From Thiobacillus sp. (lineage in GTDB: Bacteria > Pseudomonadota > Gammaproteobacteria > Burkholderiales > Thiobacillaceae): a stretch of DNA of 14,512 bases. The notes under the pieces were generated by a model. It searched no databases. It saw only the letters and a list, made by a program, of their open reading frames with translations, and was not told where the DNA came from. Position numbers and translations under genes: made by a program. Location of the stretch: NCBI GenBank assembly GCA_020217265.1, contig JAIWOS010000177.1, positions 1 through 14,512 on the forward strand, written 5' to 3'. Below are positions 1 to 5,967 of this stretch, piece by piece (the stretch's first letter is position 1; the number at the start of each line of letters is the position of its first letter).

Positions 1-173
1 ACGCCGCATCGGCAGCCGGGCACGGTCTGGGGCTGGCGATCTGCCAGGCCATCGTGACAGCGCACGGCGGCACGCTCACCCGCGACAATCTGCCCGGCGG
101 CGGCGCGCGCGTTGCCTTCACCCTGCCGCTCGGCACGCCGCCGGCGGTGGCGCTCGACACGGAGCCGGCATGA
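1..173 (+). CDS. kdpD: Sensor histidine kinase KdpD, C-terminal end (5' truncated by the window)
   Basis: Only the last 56 codons are present; the reading frame starts at base 3 and ends with TGA at 171-173. The visible peptide begins with the glycine-rich G2 box of a HATPase_c ATP-binding domain (GHGLGLAICQAIV) followed by AHGG and a PGGGARVAFTLPL strand, which is the usual end of a sensor kinase catalytic domain. In form (GLAICQAIV, then N-P-GG-FTLPL, then a short PP-rich acidic tail) it closely resembles the end of KdpD, the membrane kinase that senses K+ limitation or turgor and phosphorylates KdpE. The stop overlaps the next start as ATGA, so the kinase and regulator are translationally coupled. 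The KdpD assignment leans on the KdpE-like partner and the downstream Kup; the diagnostic N-terminal KdpD/Usp domains lie outside the window. Confidence 0.85.
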   Translation, partial: AASAAGHGLGLAICQAIVTAHGGTLTRDNLPGGGARVAFTLPLGTPPAVALDTEPA

Positions 174-847
174 CGCGCGTGCTCGTCATCGAGGACGATC
201 CGCAGATTCGCCGCTTTCTGCGGCTGGCGCTGGACGGCGAAGGCTGCACGGTGCAGGAAGCGAGCCGGCTCGACGTGGGCGTGGCGGCCTCCCGCCTCGG
301 CCCGGATCTGGTGCTGCTCGACCTGGGTCTGCCGGACGGCGACGGCCTCGCGTTCATCGCGCCCTTCCGCAAGACCTCGCGCGCGCCGGTGATCGTGCTC
401 TCCGCGCGCGGGCAGGAAACCGACAAGGTCGCCGCGCTCGACGCCGGGGCCGACGACTATCTGGTGAAGCCCTTTGGCATGGCCGAACTGCTGGCGCGCG
501 TGCGCGCGCAGTTGCGGCGCCGCGCGAGCGAGGGCGCGGCGGAGGCCACGGCATTCCGTTTCGGCGAGGTGACGGTCGATCTGGCGAAGCGCGAAGTCAG
601 ACGTGCCGGGACGCAGCTGCACCTGAGCCCGATCGAATTCCGCCTGCTTGAATATCTGCTCGCGCACGCCGGCCGCGTGCTCACCCACCGCCAGATCCTG
701 CGCGAGGTGTGGGGGCCGGGACATGCCGAGAGCGGTCCCACCCTGCGCGTCTACGTCGGCAAGCTGCGCCACAAGCTGGAGGCCGACCCGGCACAGCCGC
801 GCCATCTGCTCACCGAAATCGGCGTGGGTTACCGCATGGAAATCTGA
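170..847 (+). CDS. kdpE: Response regulator KdpE (OmpR/PhoB family)
   Basis: This 225-residue protein has the length and layout of KdpE. Residues 1-120 are a receiver domain: acidic pair E8-D9-D10, phosphoacceptor D51 in LLDLGLPDGDG, S78 in IVLSAR, and K100 in DDYLVKPF. Residues ~128-225 are an OmpR-type winged-helix DNA-binding domain (LSPIEFRLLEYLLAHAGRVL, then the recognition-helix region REVWGPG and the wing TLRVYVGKLRHKLE...GVGYRME). In known systems phospho-KdpE activates the high-affinity K+ ATPase operon kdpFABC. The SARGQETDKVAALDAGADDY segment is typical of KdpE. The ATG lies within the kdpD stop (ATGA), with GGAG at 161-164 five bases upstream as Shine-Dalgarno. A K+ transporter gene follows, which supports the assignment. 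Confidence 0.92.
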   Translation: MTRVLVIEDDPQIRRFLRLALDGEGCTVQEASRLDVGVAASRLGPDLVLLDLGLPDGDGLAFIAPFRKTSRAPVIVLSARGQETDKVAALDAGADDYLVKPFGMAELLARVRAQLRRRASEGAAEATAFRFGEVTVDLAKREVRRAGTQLHLSPIEFRLLEYLLAHAGRVLTHRQILREVWGPGHAESGPTLRVYVGKLRHKLEADPAQPRHLLTEIGVGYRMEI

Positions 848-855
848 GCCGCACG

Positions 856-870
856 TAACGCCGGGCGTTA
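856..870. promoter_or_regulatory. Palindrome TAACGCC-G-GGCGTTA with AT-rich tract, kdpE-kup intergenic
   Basis: A perfect 7-bp inverted repeat around one central base lies 9 bp after the kdpE stop. Six bases later comes an AT-rich run, ATTTTTATAT (876-885). The palindrome could be an operator. It could also be a weak intrinsic terminator (6-bp stem, 3-nt loop), but the T-run is set off from the stem by six bases, which argues against efficient termination. The AT-rich run could supply a -10 element for kup. I cannot choose between these from sequence alone. Confidence 0.4.
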
Positions 871-927
871 ACACCATTTTTATATCGCGGCTGTCAGCAT
901 CCTCTTACCGTGTCACCGAGAGATGCC

Positions 928-2805
928 ATGACCGCCCCGTCGAGTTCGCAACGCCTGCCCGCCCTGACCCTTGCCGCCCTTGGCGTGGTCTATGGCGACA
1001 TCGGCACCAGCCCGCTGTACGCCCTGAAGGAAGTGTTCGGCAACGCCGATCACGCCGTACCGATCACGCCGGAGAATGTTCTGGGCATCCTGTCCCTGCT
1101 GGCCTGGACGCTGCTGCTGGTGGTGACGGTGAAGTACGCCGCATTCATCATGCGCGCCAACAACCACGGCGAAGGCGGCATCATGGCGCTGATCGCGCTG
1201 GTGCACCGCAATTCGCAGACGGCCCGGCAGACGCGTGCGCTGGTCGTGCTGGGCCTGTTCGGCGCGGCGCTGTTCTATGGCGACGGCATCATCACCCCGG
1301 CGATTTCGGTGCTGTCTGCGGTCGAAGGCCTGGAGGTGGCCACCCCCGCGTTCAAGCCCTGGGTGATTCCGATCACGCTGGGCATCCTGTTCGGCCTGTT
1401 CTGGGTGCAGCGTCACGGCACCGGGCGGGTGGGCGGGCTGTTCGGGCCGATCACCACCCTGTGGTTTGTGGCACTCGGCGCGCTGGGGATCGCCAACATC
1501 GTGCAGGCCCCCCAGGTGCTCTCGGCGCTGTCACCCCACCACGCCGCCGCGTTTTTCATCGCCCAGCCGGGGCTGGCCTTCCTGTCCATGGGCGCGGTGT
1601 TTCTGGCCGTCACCGGGGCCGAAACGCTGTATGCCGACATGGGACACTTCGGCACGCGCCCCGTCCGGCTGGCCTGGCTGGGACTGGTGCTGCCTGCGCT
1701 CACGCTCAATTATTTCGGCCAGGGCGCGCTGCTGCTCGCCGAGCCGGCGGCGATCGCCCACCCCTTCTATCACATGGCGCCGGACTGGGCGCTCTACCCG
1801 ATGGTGATCCTCGCCGGGGCCGCCACGGTCATCGCCTCGCAGGCGGTGATCTCCGGCGTCTATTCGATCACGCACCAGGCGATCCAGCTCGGTTACGCCC
1901 CCCGCATGCACGTGCAGCACACCTCGAGTTCTGAACGCGGGCAGATCTACCTGCCCGGCGTGAACTGGGCGCTGTTCCTGGCGGTTGTCGCCGTGGTGCT
2001 GGGGTTTGGTTCCTCTTCGAATGTGGCCGCGGCCTACGGCATCTCGGTGTCGGGCACCATGATCATCACCACCGTGCTGGTGTATGCGGTGGCGCGCCGG
2101 GTGTGGGGCTGGGGCGCGCTGCAAAGCGGGCTGCTGTTCGGCGCGTTCCTCGTGATCGATCTCGCCTTCTTCAGCGCCAACCTGCTCAAGTTCGCCGACG
2201 GCGGCTGGTTCCCGCTGAGCGTCGCCGCGGCGATCCTGCTGCTGATGACGACGTGGAAGCAGGGGCGCGCGCTCCTCAAGGCCCGCCGCGACCGCGACGC
2301 CATGCCGCTGGACGCCTTCGTGCAAAGCATGAGCGCGGGCAGCGTGCCCACCGTGCCGGGCACCGCGGTGTTCCTGACCCCGAACCCGGAGCAGGTGCCG
2401 CATTCGCTGCTGCACAGCCTCAAGCACTACAAGAGCCTGCACGAGCGCGTAGTGATCCTGAACGTGCGCTTTACCGATGCGCCCTACGTGCCGGAAGCGC
2501 GGCGCGTCCGGGTCGAGCATCTGGGCGGGCGCTTCCATCGCGTGGAAGTCAGGTTCGGGTTCATGGATCGGCCCGATCTGCCGGGCGCGCTGCACCGCTG
2601 CGCCGAGTCGGGCCTGGCGTGCGATCTGGACAACACCAGTTTCTTTCTCGGGCGCGAAACCATGATTCCGCGCCGGAAATCGGACATGTCCTGGTGGCGC
2701 GAGAAGCTCTTCATCGCCCTGTCGCGCAACGCCGGCACGGTGGCCGATTATTTCGGCCTGCCGCCGAACCGCATCGTGGAGCTGGGCGCGCAGATCGTGC
2801 TGTGA
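928..2805 (+). CDS. kup: Low-affinity potassium uptake protein Kup (KUP/HAK/KT family)
   Basis: A 625-residue inner-membrane K+ transporter, thought to be a K+/H+ symporter; the family is usually about 620-630 residues. The N-terminal ~440 residues are strongly hydrophobic with about twelve membrane segments. They carry family signatures: VVYGDIGTSPLYALKEVF near residue 20, GDGIITPAISVLSAVEG, ETLYADMGHFG, GVYSITHQAIQLGYAPRM and GQIYLPGVNW. The last ~180 residues form the cytosolic domain (VPHSLLHSLKHYKSLHERVVIL, then RFGFMDRPDLP). A start at GTG 910 is possible, but ATG 928 is preferred: GAGAG at 918-922 is a well-placed Shine-Dalgarno, whereas nothing suitable precedes 910. The gene follows kdpDE by 80 bp, so a constitutive K+ uptake gene sits beside the regulators of the inducible one. 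Confidence 0.95.
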   Translation: MTAPSSSQRLPALTLAALGVVYGDIGTSPLYALKEVFGNADHAVPITPENVLGILSLLAWTLLLVVTVKYAAFIMRANNHGEGGIMALIALVHRNSQTARQTRALVVLGLFGAALFYGDGIITPAISVLSAVEGLEVATPAFKPWVIPITLGILFGLFWVQRHGTGRVGGLFGPITTLWFVALGALGIANIVQAPQVLSALSPHHAAAFFIAQPGLAFLSMGAVFLAVTGAETLYADMGHFGTRPVRLAWLGLVLPALTLNYFGQGALLLAEPAAIAHPFYHMAPDWALYPMVILAGAATVIASQAVISGVYSITHQAIQLGYAPRMHVQHTSSSERGQIYLPGVNWALFLAVVAVVLGFGSSSNVAAAYGISVSGTMIITTVLVYAVARRVWGWGALQSGLLFGAFLVIDLAFFSANLLKFADGGWFPLSVAAAILLLMTTWKQGRALLKARRDRDAMPLDAFVQSMSAGSVPTVPGTAVFLTPNPEQVPHSLLHSLKHYKSLHERVVILNVRFTDAPYVPEARRVRVEHLGGRFHRVEVRFGFMDRPDLPGALHRCAESGLACDLDNTSFFLGRETMIPRRKSDMSWWREKLFIALSRNAGTVADYFGLPPNRIVELGAQIVL

Positions 2806-2825
2806 AGCGCGTGGCCGGTGCGACG

Positions 2826-2855
2826 TTCTTGCCGACGGCAGCCGGCGCGTAAAAT
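2826..2855 (+). promoter_or_regulatory. Candidate sigma-70 promoter for the methyltransferase gene
   Basis: TAAAAT at 2850-2855 is a good -10 box of the kind common in betaproteobacteria. TTCTTG at 2826-2831, with an 18-bp spacer, is a weak -35. Transcription would start near 2862, leaving a leader of about 40 nt before the preferred ATG at 2904 and excluding the ATG at 2859 as the main start. Confidence 0.4.
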
Positions 2856-2903
2856 TCGATGCCTGGCTCCGACGCGAGCGTAAAGAACCTGCCGCTATTG
2901 CCT

Positions 2904-3554
2904 ATGAACTCGCCAAACCTGATCCAATTCGACAGCGCCCACTTCGACAGCCGTGCCCGCCAGTGGGACGACAACCCGGTGTTCGTCGAACGCGGGCTGA
3001 AAATCGCCCAGGCGGTGCGCGAATCCGTGCCCCTGAACCGCGCCATGCGTGTGCTCGACTACGGCTGCGGCACCGGCCTGCTGGCGTTTCCGCTCAAGGA
3101 CGAGGTGGGCGCGATGCTGCTGGTCGACACCTCCCCCGGCATGCTGGCGGTCGCGGCGGAAAAGATCGCCGCATACGGGGCGACACACATGCACACGGCT
3201 AAGCTCGACCTCGTCGCCGACCCCGCGCCCACGGAAAAATTCGATCTCATCGTCACCGCGATGACGCTGCACCACATTCCCGATACCGACCGCATCCTGC
3301 GCGTGTTCCATGAGCTGCTCGCGCCGGGCGGCCACCTGTGCATCGCCGACCTCGACCGCGAGGACGGTTCCTTCCACGGCATCGAGGTGGACGTGCACCA
3401 CGGCTTCGAGCGCGACGACCTCGCCGCCCGCGCGGCCGCCGCCGGCTTTGCCGACGTGGCCTTCCGCACCGTGTTCAGCATCGCCAAGGCACGCGACAAC
3501 GCAACGCGCGACTACCCCGTGTTCCTGATGACCGCACGCAGCGCCGCTCTCTGA
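2904..3554 (+). CDS. Class I SAM-dependent methyltransferase (UbiE/Methyltransf_11-like)
   Basis: The preferred 216-residue product is a small cytosolic Rossmann-fold methyltransferase. SAM-binding motif I is VLDYGCGTG at residues 50-58, the acidic motif II residue is D75 in LLVDTSPGM, and the post-motif DLIVTAMTLHHIPD lies at residues ~114-127. After this comes the ELLAPGGHLCIADLDREDG strand, typical of Methyltransf_11/12 proteins. The later EVDVHHGFERDDL segment resembles a subgroup often annotated only as 'class I SAM-dependent methyltransferase'. The substrate cannot be told from sequence. The frame extends upstream to an ATG at 2859, but that start would lie at or just upstream of the likely transcription start of the TAAAAT promoter, and the extra residues add no domain. 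No clear Shine-Dalgarno precedes 2904, so the start is less certain than the function. It is convergent with the next gene. Confidence 0.85.
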   Translation: MNSPNLIQFDSAHFDSRARQWDDNPVFVERGLKIAQAVRESVPLNRAMRVLDYGCGTGLLAFPLKDEVGAMLLVDTSPGMLAVAAEKIAAYGATHMHTAKLDLVADPAPTEKFDLIVTAMTLHHIPDTDRILRVFHELLAPGGHLCIADLDREDGSFHGIEVDVHHGFERDDLAARAAAAGFADVAFRTVFSIAKARDNATRDYPVFLMTARSAAL

Positions 3555-3568
3555 GCATGGCCGTCATG

Positions 3569-3583
3569 CCGGTCATCGACCGG
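3569..3583. terminator. Short GC hairpin between convergent genes
   Basis: CCGGTC-ATC-GACCGG forms a perfect 6-bp stem with a 3-nt loop between the methyltransferase stop (3554) and the stop of the convergent CZB gene (3593). No T-run follows on either strand, so it is at best a weak or Rho-assisted bidirectional terminator. Confidence 0.3.
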
Positions 3584-3592
3584 TGTGCGCCG

Positions 3593-3943
3593 TCAGCCGA
3601 TGTCCTTGCCCAGGCGCCTGATCGCTTCGATCAGCTCGCCGGATGCGACAGAGAACGCGCCGGCCATGCCCAGCATGTCCCGGGCTTCGGCCGTCTTGCC
3701 CTCGCCGATGCACGCCACGACCCGGCCGGCCTGGCGGTGGAAATGCACGTGTCGGGCCTGGCATTCGCGGTAACTTTCGAGATGACCGTAGCGCTGCCTG
3801 GCGTCGCCCTCGATCCATTTTCCCAGCGTACAGGCCGCATGATCTGAGGCCGATTCGACCTCCACGGTCTTGTTGCTCGCCAGTGCGGCGCGCAGCCGGA
3901 CCTTCCAGTCCAGATGCTGAGTCAGCGCTTCCGATAGCTCCAT
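3593..3943 (-). CDS. Stand-alone CZB (chemoreceptor zinc-binding) domain protein
   Basis: This 116-residue soluble protein is almost entirely one CZB domain, the four-helix zinc-binding module otherwise found at the C-terminus of chemoreceptors (TlpD) and of diguanylate cyclase DgcZ. The zinc-ligand pattern is visible: H10 in QHLDWKVRLR, C38 in CTLGKWIEGD, and H65 and H69 in ARHVHFHRQAG. The CxLGKW...G and WKxRLR cores are hallmarks. There is no signalling (MCP), GGDEF or membrane segment, so it may act by binding zinc or by docking to another CZB protein. The start is secure: AAAGGAGG (complement of 3951-3958) lies 7 bases upstream of the ATG. The upstream sequence closely matches a sigma-28 promoter, which points to the flagellar/chemotaxis regulon. 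That CZB domains sense zinc and oxidants is known for the family; the role here is inferred. Confidence 0.88.
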   Translation of the reverse strand: MELSEALTQHLDWKVRLRAALASNKTVEVESASDHAACTLGKWIEGDARQRYGHLESYRECQARHVHFHRQAGRVVACIGEGKTAEARDMLGMAGAFSVASGELIEAIRRLGKDIG

Positions 3944-3950
3944 CCAATAA

Positions 3951-3958
3951 CCTCCTTT
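3951..3958 (-). promoter_or_regulatory. Strong ribosome binding site of the CZB gene
   Basis: Read on the minus strand this is AAAGGAGG, a near-perfect anti-Shine-Dalgarno complement, 7 nt before the ATG at 3943. It is the strongest site I see in the window and implies abundant translation of the small zinc-binding protein. Confidence 0.85.
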
Positions 3959-3969
3959 TAATGTAATGC

Positions 3970-3999
3970 CCTGTCAAATGCGTGTCGCCCTATGACAGG
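3970..3999. promoter_or_regulatory. Inverted repeat CCTGTCA-N16-TGACAGG in the CZB promoter region
   Basis: A perfect 7-bp dyad: CCTGTCA at 3970-3976 and TGACAGG at 3993-3999. The distal arm touches the predicted sigma-28 -10 element and the dyad covers the predicted transcription start and early leader of the CZB gene. It could be an operator, or a hairpin in the 5' leader, although the 16-nt loop is large. The binding protein is unknown. Confidence 0.4.
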
Positions 4000-4025
4000 T
4001 ATCGGCAGCGCAGAAACGTTCTTTA
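3999..4025 (-). promoter_or_regulatory. Sigma-28 (FliA) promoter candidate for the CZB gene
   Basis: On the minus strand the -35 reads TAAAGAAC (complement of 4018-4025). Exactly 11 bases follow, and then the -10 GCCGATAC (complement of 3999-4006). The enterobacterial FliA consensus is TAAAGTTT-N11-GCCGATAA, so the TAAAG and GCCGATA cores and the spacing match exactly. Transcription would begin near 3991 and give a leader of about 48 nt before the ATG at 3943, which carries the strong Shine-Dalgarno. Confidence 0.75.
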
Positions 4026-4158
4026 CGACTACGGACCAGTCCTCATGCATCGCTGCCGGAGCAGGGACTTGAGTCTGAGAAAACCATGCCCCATGCTGGC
4101 CGACGGACATCCGACATCCACAACACCGGAACCTGTCTCTGACACCGCTTGCCGTGCT
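4026..4158. other. Rest of divergent intergenic region; no gene seen
   Basis: The region between the two divergent starts is 249 bp. Its CZB-proximal part is described by the promoter and dyad entries. In this remainder I see no convincing small gene, RNA or repeat. Short open frames crossing it lack a ribosome binding site and have no recognisable protein character. CTGACA at 4139-4144 is a poor partner for the cupin -10, with a spacer of only 14 bp. Confidence 0.5.
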
Positions 4159-4164
4159 ATACAG
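4157..4164 (+). promoter_or_regulatory. Possible extended -10 for the cupin gene
   Basis: The bases from 4156 read TGCTATACA, a TG-N-TATACa extended -10 that can work without a good -35. It lies about 30 bp before the cupin ATG, leaving room for the AGGGGAG Shine-Dalgarno at 4181-4187. No well-spaced -35 is visible. Confidence 0.3.
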
Positions 4165-4192
4165 AAAACGTCCAATAAACAGGGGAGCGATC

Positions 4193-4468
4193 ATGAGCAG
4201 GATACTCGTCGAAACGGCACCCGATCCGATGCGCCTGATCGCGCTGGGGGTGGACCACTGGCCCGAGTGGGAGAAAGAGGTTTCGGAGTTTCCCTGGGAG
4301 TATTTCGAGGACGAAACCAGCTACATCCAGGAAGGCCGCGCGATCATCGTCCCCGAAGGCGGGACGCCGGTGGAGATTGGCGAGGGCAACCTGGTGACCT
4401 TCCAGTCCGGGCTGATCTGCAAGTGGAAAATCATCGAGCCGATCAGCAAACGCTACCGCATCGGCTGA
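4193..4468 (+). CDS. Small DUF861-type cupin protein
   Basis: This 91-residue product is one cupin barrel of the DUF861/cupin_3 type, the fold seen in EutQ and (S)-ureidoglycine aminohydrolase-like proteins. Visible features are W-x-F-PWEYF-DETSYIQEGRAIIVPEGGTPVEIGEGNLVTFQSGLICKW..., ending with KRYRIG. The order is family-typical: an acidic first half-motif, a glycine turn before the GxLVTFxxGLxCxW second half, and a final basic-aromatic strand. The metal-binding histidines of classic cupins are mostly absent, as in much of this family, so an enzymatic role is uncertain. The ATG at 4193 is chosen because AGGGGAG (4181-4187) lies 5 bases upstream; a longer frame from GTG 4154 would begin inside the probable promoter. 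It ends 6 bp from the convergent ppx stop. The specific function is unknown. Confidence 0.8.
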   Translation: MSRILVETAPDPMRLIALGVDHWPEWEKEVSEFPWEYFEDETSYIQEGRAIIVPEGGTPVEIGEGNLVTFQSGLICKWKIIEPISKRYRIG

Positions 4469-4474
4469 AGGGCA

Positions 4475-5953
4475 TCAGGCAAAGACGTACTTCGCGCCCA
4501 CGGCGTGCCAGTGCACCGACTCCTCGTCCAGCGCACGCTGGGTGAGGGGGCGGCTGTCGAGCCAGCCGTCCGGCAGCGTGAGCTTGATACGCTTGCCGTT
4601 GAACTCCACCCGCACCGCCGGCAGACGCGGCTCGGCCCGGCTACGGCACAGAATCACCGCCTGGCGCAGCAGCCAGACCAGCCGCCGGTCGTTGTCCGAC
4701 ACCCGCCCCTCCGCAAACTCCGGAATTTTCACCAGTGCGCCGCGCTGCGCCCGCGCGAGCAGCGCGAGCCGCGCCTGTTCGGTGCGCGAAAAACCGGGCA
4801 TGTCGGCGTTTTCGAGGATGTAGCCCGAATGGCGGTGGTAGCCGCCGTGCGAAACCGACAGCCCGATCTCGTGCAGGCGCGCGGCCCAATCGAGGAATCG
4901 CAGGTCGTTCTCGTCGACCTCGCCGCCGGCCGACCCGAGCAGCGCATGCGCCACGCGCTTCACCCGCGCGGCCTGCCGGGTATCGATGTGGTAGCGGCGC
5001 ATGAATTCCTCCACCGTCGCCTCGCGCATGTCGTGCTTGTGAAAGCGCCCCAGAAGGTCGTAGAGAATGCCTTCGCGCATCGCGGTCTCGGCCACGTCCA
5101 TCTGTTCGATGCCGAGCTCGGCGAACAGCCCCGCCATGATGGCGAAGCCGCCGGCGATGACCGGGCGGCGGTCGCGCGCCAGGCCCGCGAGCTCCAGCGC
5201 ATCGACGTGGCCGGCCTTGACCAGCTGGCCGCGTAGCTGCGCCAGGCCGTCGGCGGTGATGCCGTGGCTCGACCAGCCGTTCTGCTCGAGGATTTCGCGC
5301 AGCGCGCGCGCGGTGCCGGAAGAGCCCACGGCCTGCTGCCAGTTGCCGCGGGAAAATTCGCGCGCGATGCGTTCGACCTCGACGCGCGCGGCGACTTCGG
5401 CCGCCTTGAGCGCGTACTTGTCGATGACGCCGTCGGCAAAGAACTGTTTGGAAAAGTTGACGCAGCCCATGTGCAGGCTTTCGCGCTCGTGCGGCTTCAG
5501 GCCGTGGCCGATGATGAATTCGGTCGAGCCGCCGCCGATATCGACCACCAGCCGGCGGTCGGGCGAGGCCGGCAGCGAATGCGCGACGCCGAGGTAGATG
5601 AGGCGCGCTTCCTCGCGCCCCGCCACGATCTCGATCGGGTGTCCCAGCGCGATTTCGGCCTTGGGAATGAACTGATCGGCGTTCTTGGCCACCCTGAGCG
5701 CCGAGGTGCCGACGCAGCGGATCGCCTCGGGCGACAACCCGCGCAGGCGTTCGCCGAAACGGTGCAGGCAGGCCAGCGCGCGCGCCTGGGTGTCCTCGTC
5801 GAGCATCTTGGTGGCGGTCAGCCCGCCTGCCAGGCGCACGGTTTCCTTCAGCGAGTCGAGCGGATACAGCTGGTCACCCGCCACGCGCACGACTTCGAGC
5901 CGGAAGGAATTTGAGCCGAGGTCGACCGCGGCCAGGGTGTCGTAGGTTTTCAT
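4475..5953 (-). CDS. ppx: Exopolyphosphatase / pppGpp phosphohydrolase family (Ppx/GppA)
   Basis: A 492-residue cytosolic phosphatase of the ASKHA fold, close to E. coli GppA (494) and Ppx (513) in length. The N-terminal domain starts AAVDLGSNSFRLEVVRV (nucleotide/phosphate loop 1, D11). It continues with CVGTSALRVAKNADQF near residue 80, the catalytic-region GREEARLIYLGV near 112-123, and phosphate loop 2, VVDIGGGSTEFIIG, at ~136-149. From ~310 onward comes the helical HD-like C-terminal domain with LHEIGLSVSHGGYHRHSGYILENADMPGF, a segment strongly conserved in Ppx. Family enzymes release phosphate from polyphosphate or convert pppGpp to ppGpp; sequence alone does not separate the two. The ATG at 5953 has AAAAGG five bases upstream. 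The frame runs on without a stop into spmAB, but that extension is non-coding in this frame. It is the last gene of the four-gene minus-strand operon, 14 bp after spmAB. Confidence 0.93.
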   Translation of the reverse strand: MKTYDTLAAVDLGSNSFRLEVVRVAGDQLYPLDSLKETVRLAGGLTATKMLDEDTQARALACLHRFGERLRGLSPEAIRCVGTSALRVAKNADQFIPKAEIALGHPIEIVAGREEARLIYLGVAHSLPASPDRRLVVDIGGGSTEFIIGHGLKPHERESLHMGCVNFSKQFFADGVIDKYALKAAEVAARVEVERIAREFSRGNWQQAVGSSGTARALREILEQNGWSSHGITADGLAQLRGQLVKAGHVDALELAGLARDRRPVIAGGFAIMAGLFAELGIEQMDVAETAMREGILYDLLGRFHKHDMREATVEEFMRRYHIDTRQAARVKRVAHALLGSAGGEVDENDLRFLDWAARLHEIGLSVSHGGYHRHSGYILENADMPGFSRTEQARLALLARAQRGALVKIPEFAEGRVSDNDRRLVWLLRQAVILCRSRAEPRLPAVRVEFNGKRIKLTLPDGWLDSRPLTQRALDEESVHWHAVGAKYVFA

Positions 5954-5967
5954 GACGGCCTTTTCAT

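Noticed and set aside
1531..2595. 354-codon minus-strand frame antisense to kup
   Set aside because: Its His/Arg/Gln-rich composition is typical of the antisense of a GC-rich gene, and kup on the other strand is unambiguous. The same reasoning removes 6055-7293, 6668-8194 and 12231-13763 on +.
3569..3583. Full intrinsic terminator between the methyltransferase and CZB genes
   Set aside because: The stem is sound but neither strand has a following U-tract; listed only as a low-confidence hairpin.
3972..3977. TTGACA (minus strand) as -35 of a sigma-70 promoter for the CZB gene
   Set aside because: A -10 at 17 bp would fall on the Shine-Dalgarno and has no TATAAT likeness. The hexamer is part of the dyad, and the sigma-28 match is much better.
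3958..4194. 78-codon minus-strand frame in the divergent intergenic region
   Set aside because: No ribosome binding site and no protein-like pattern; it runs through the sigma-28 promoter and ends at the CZB leader.
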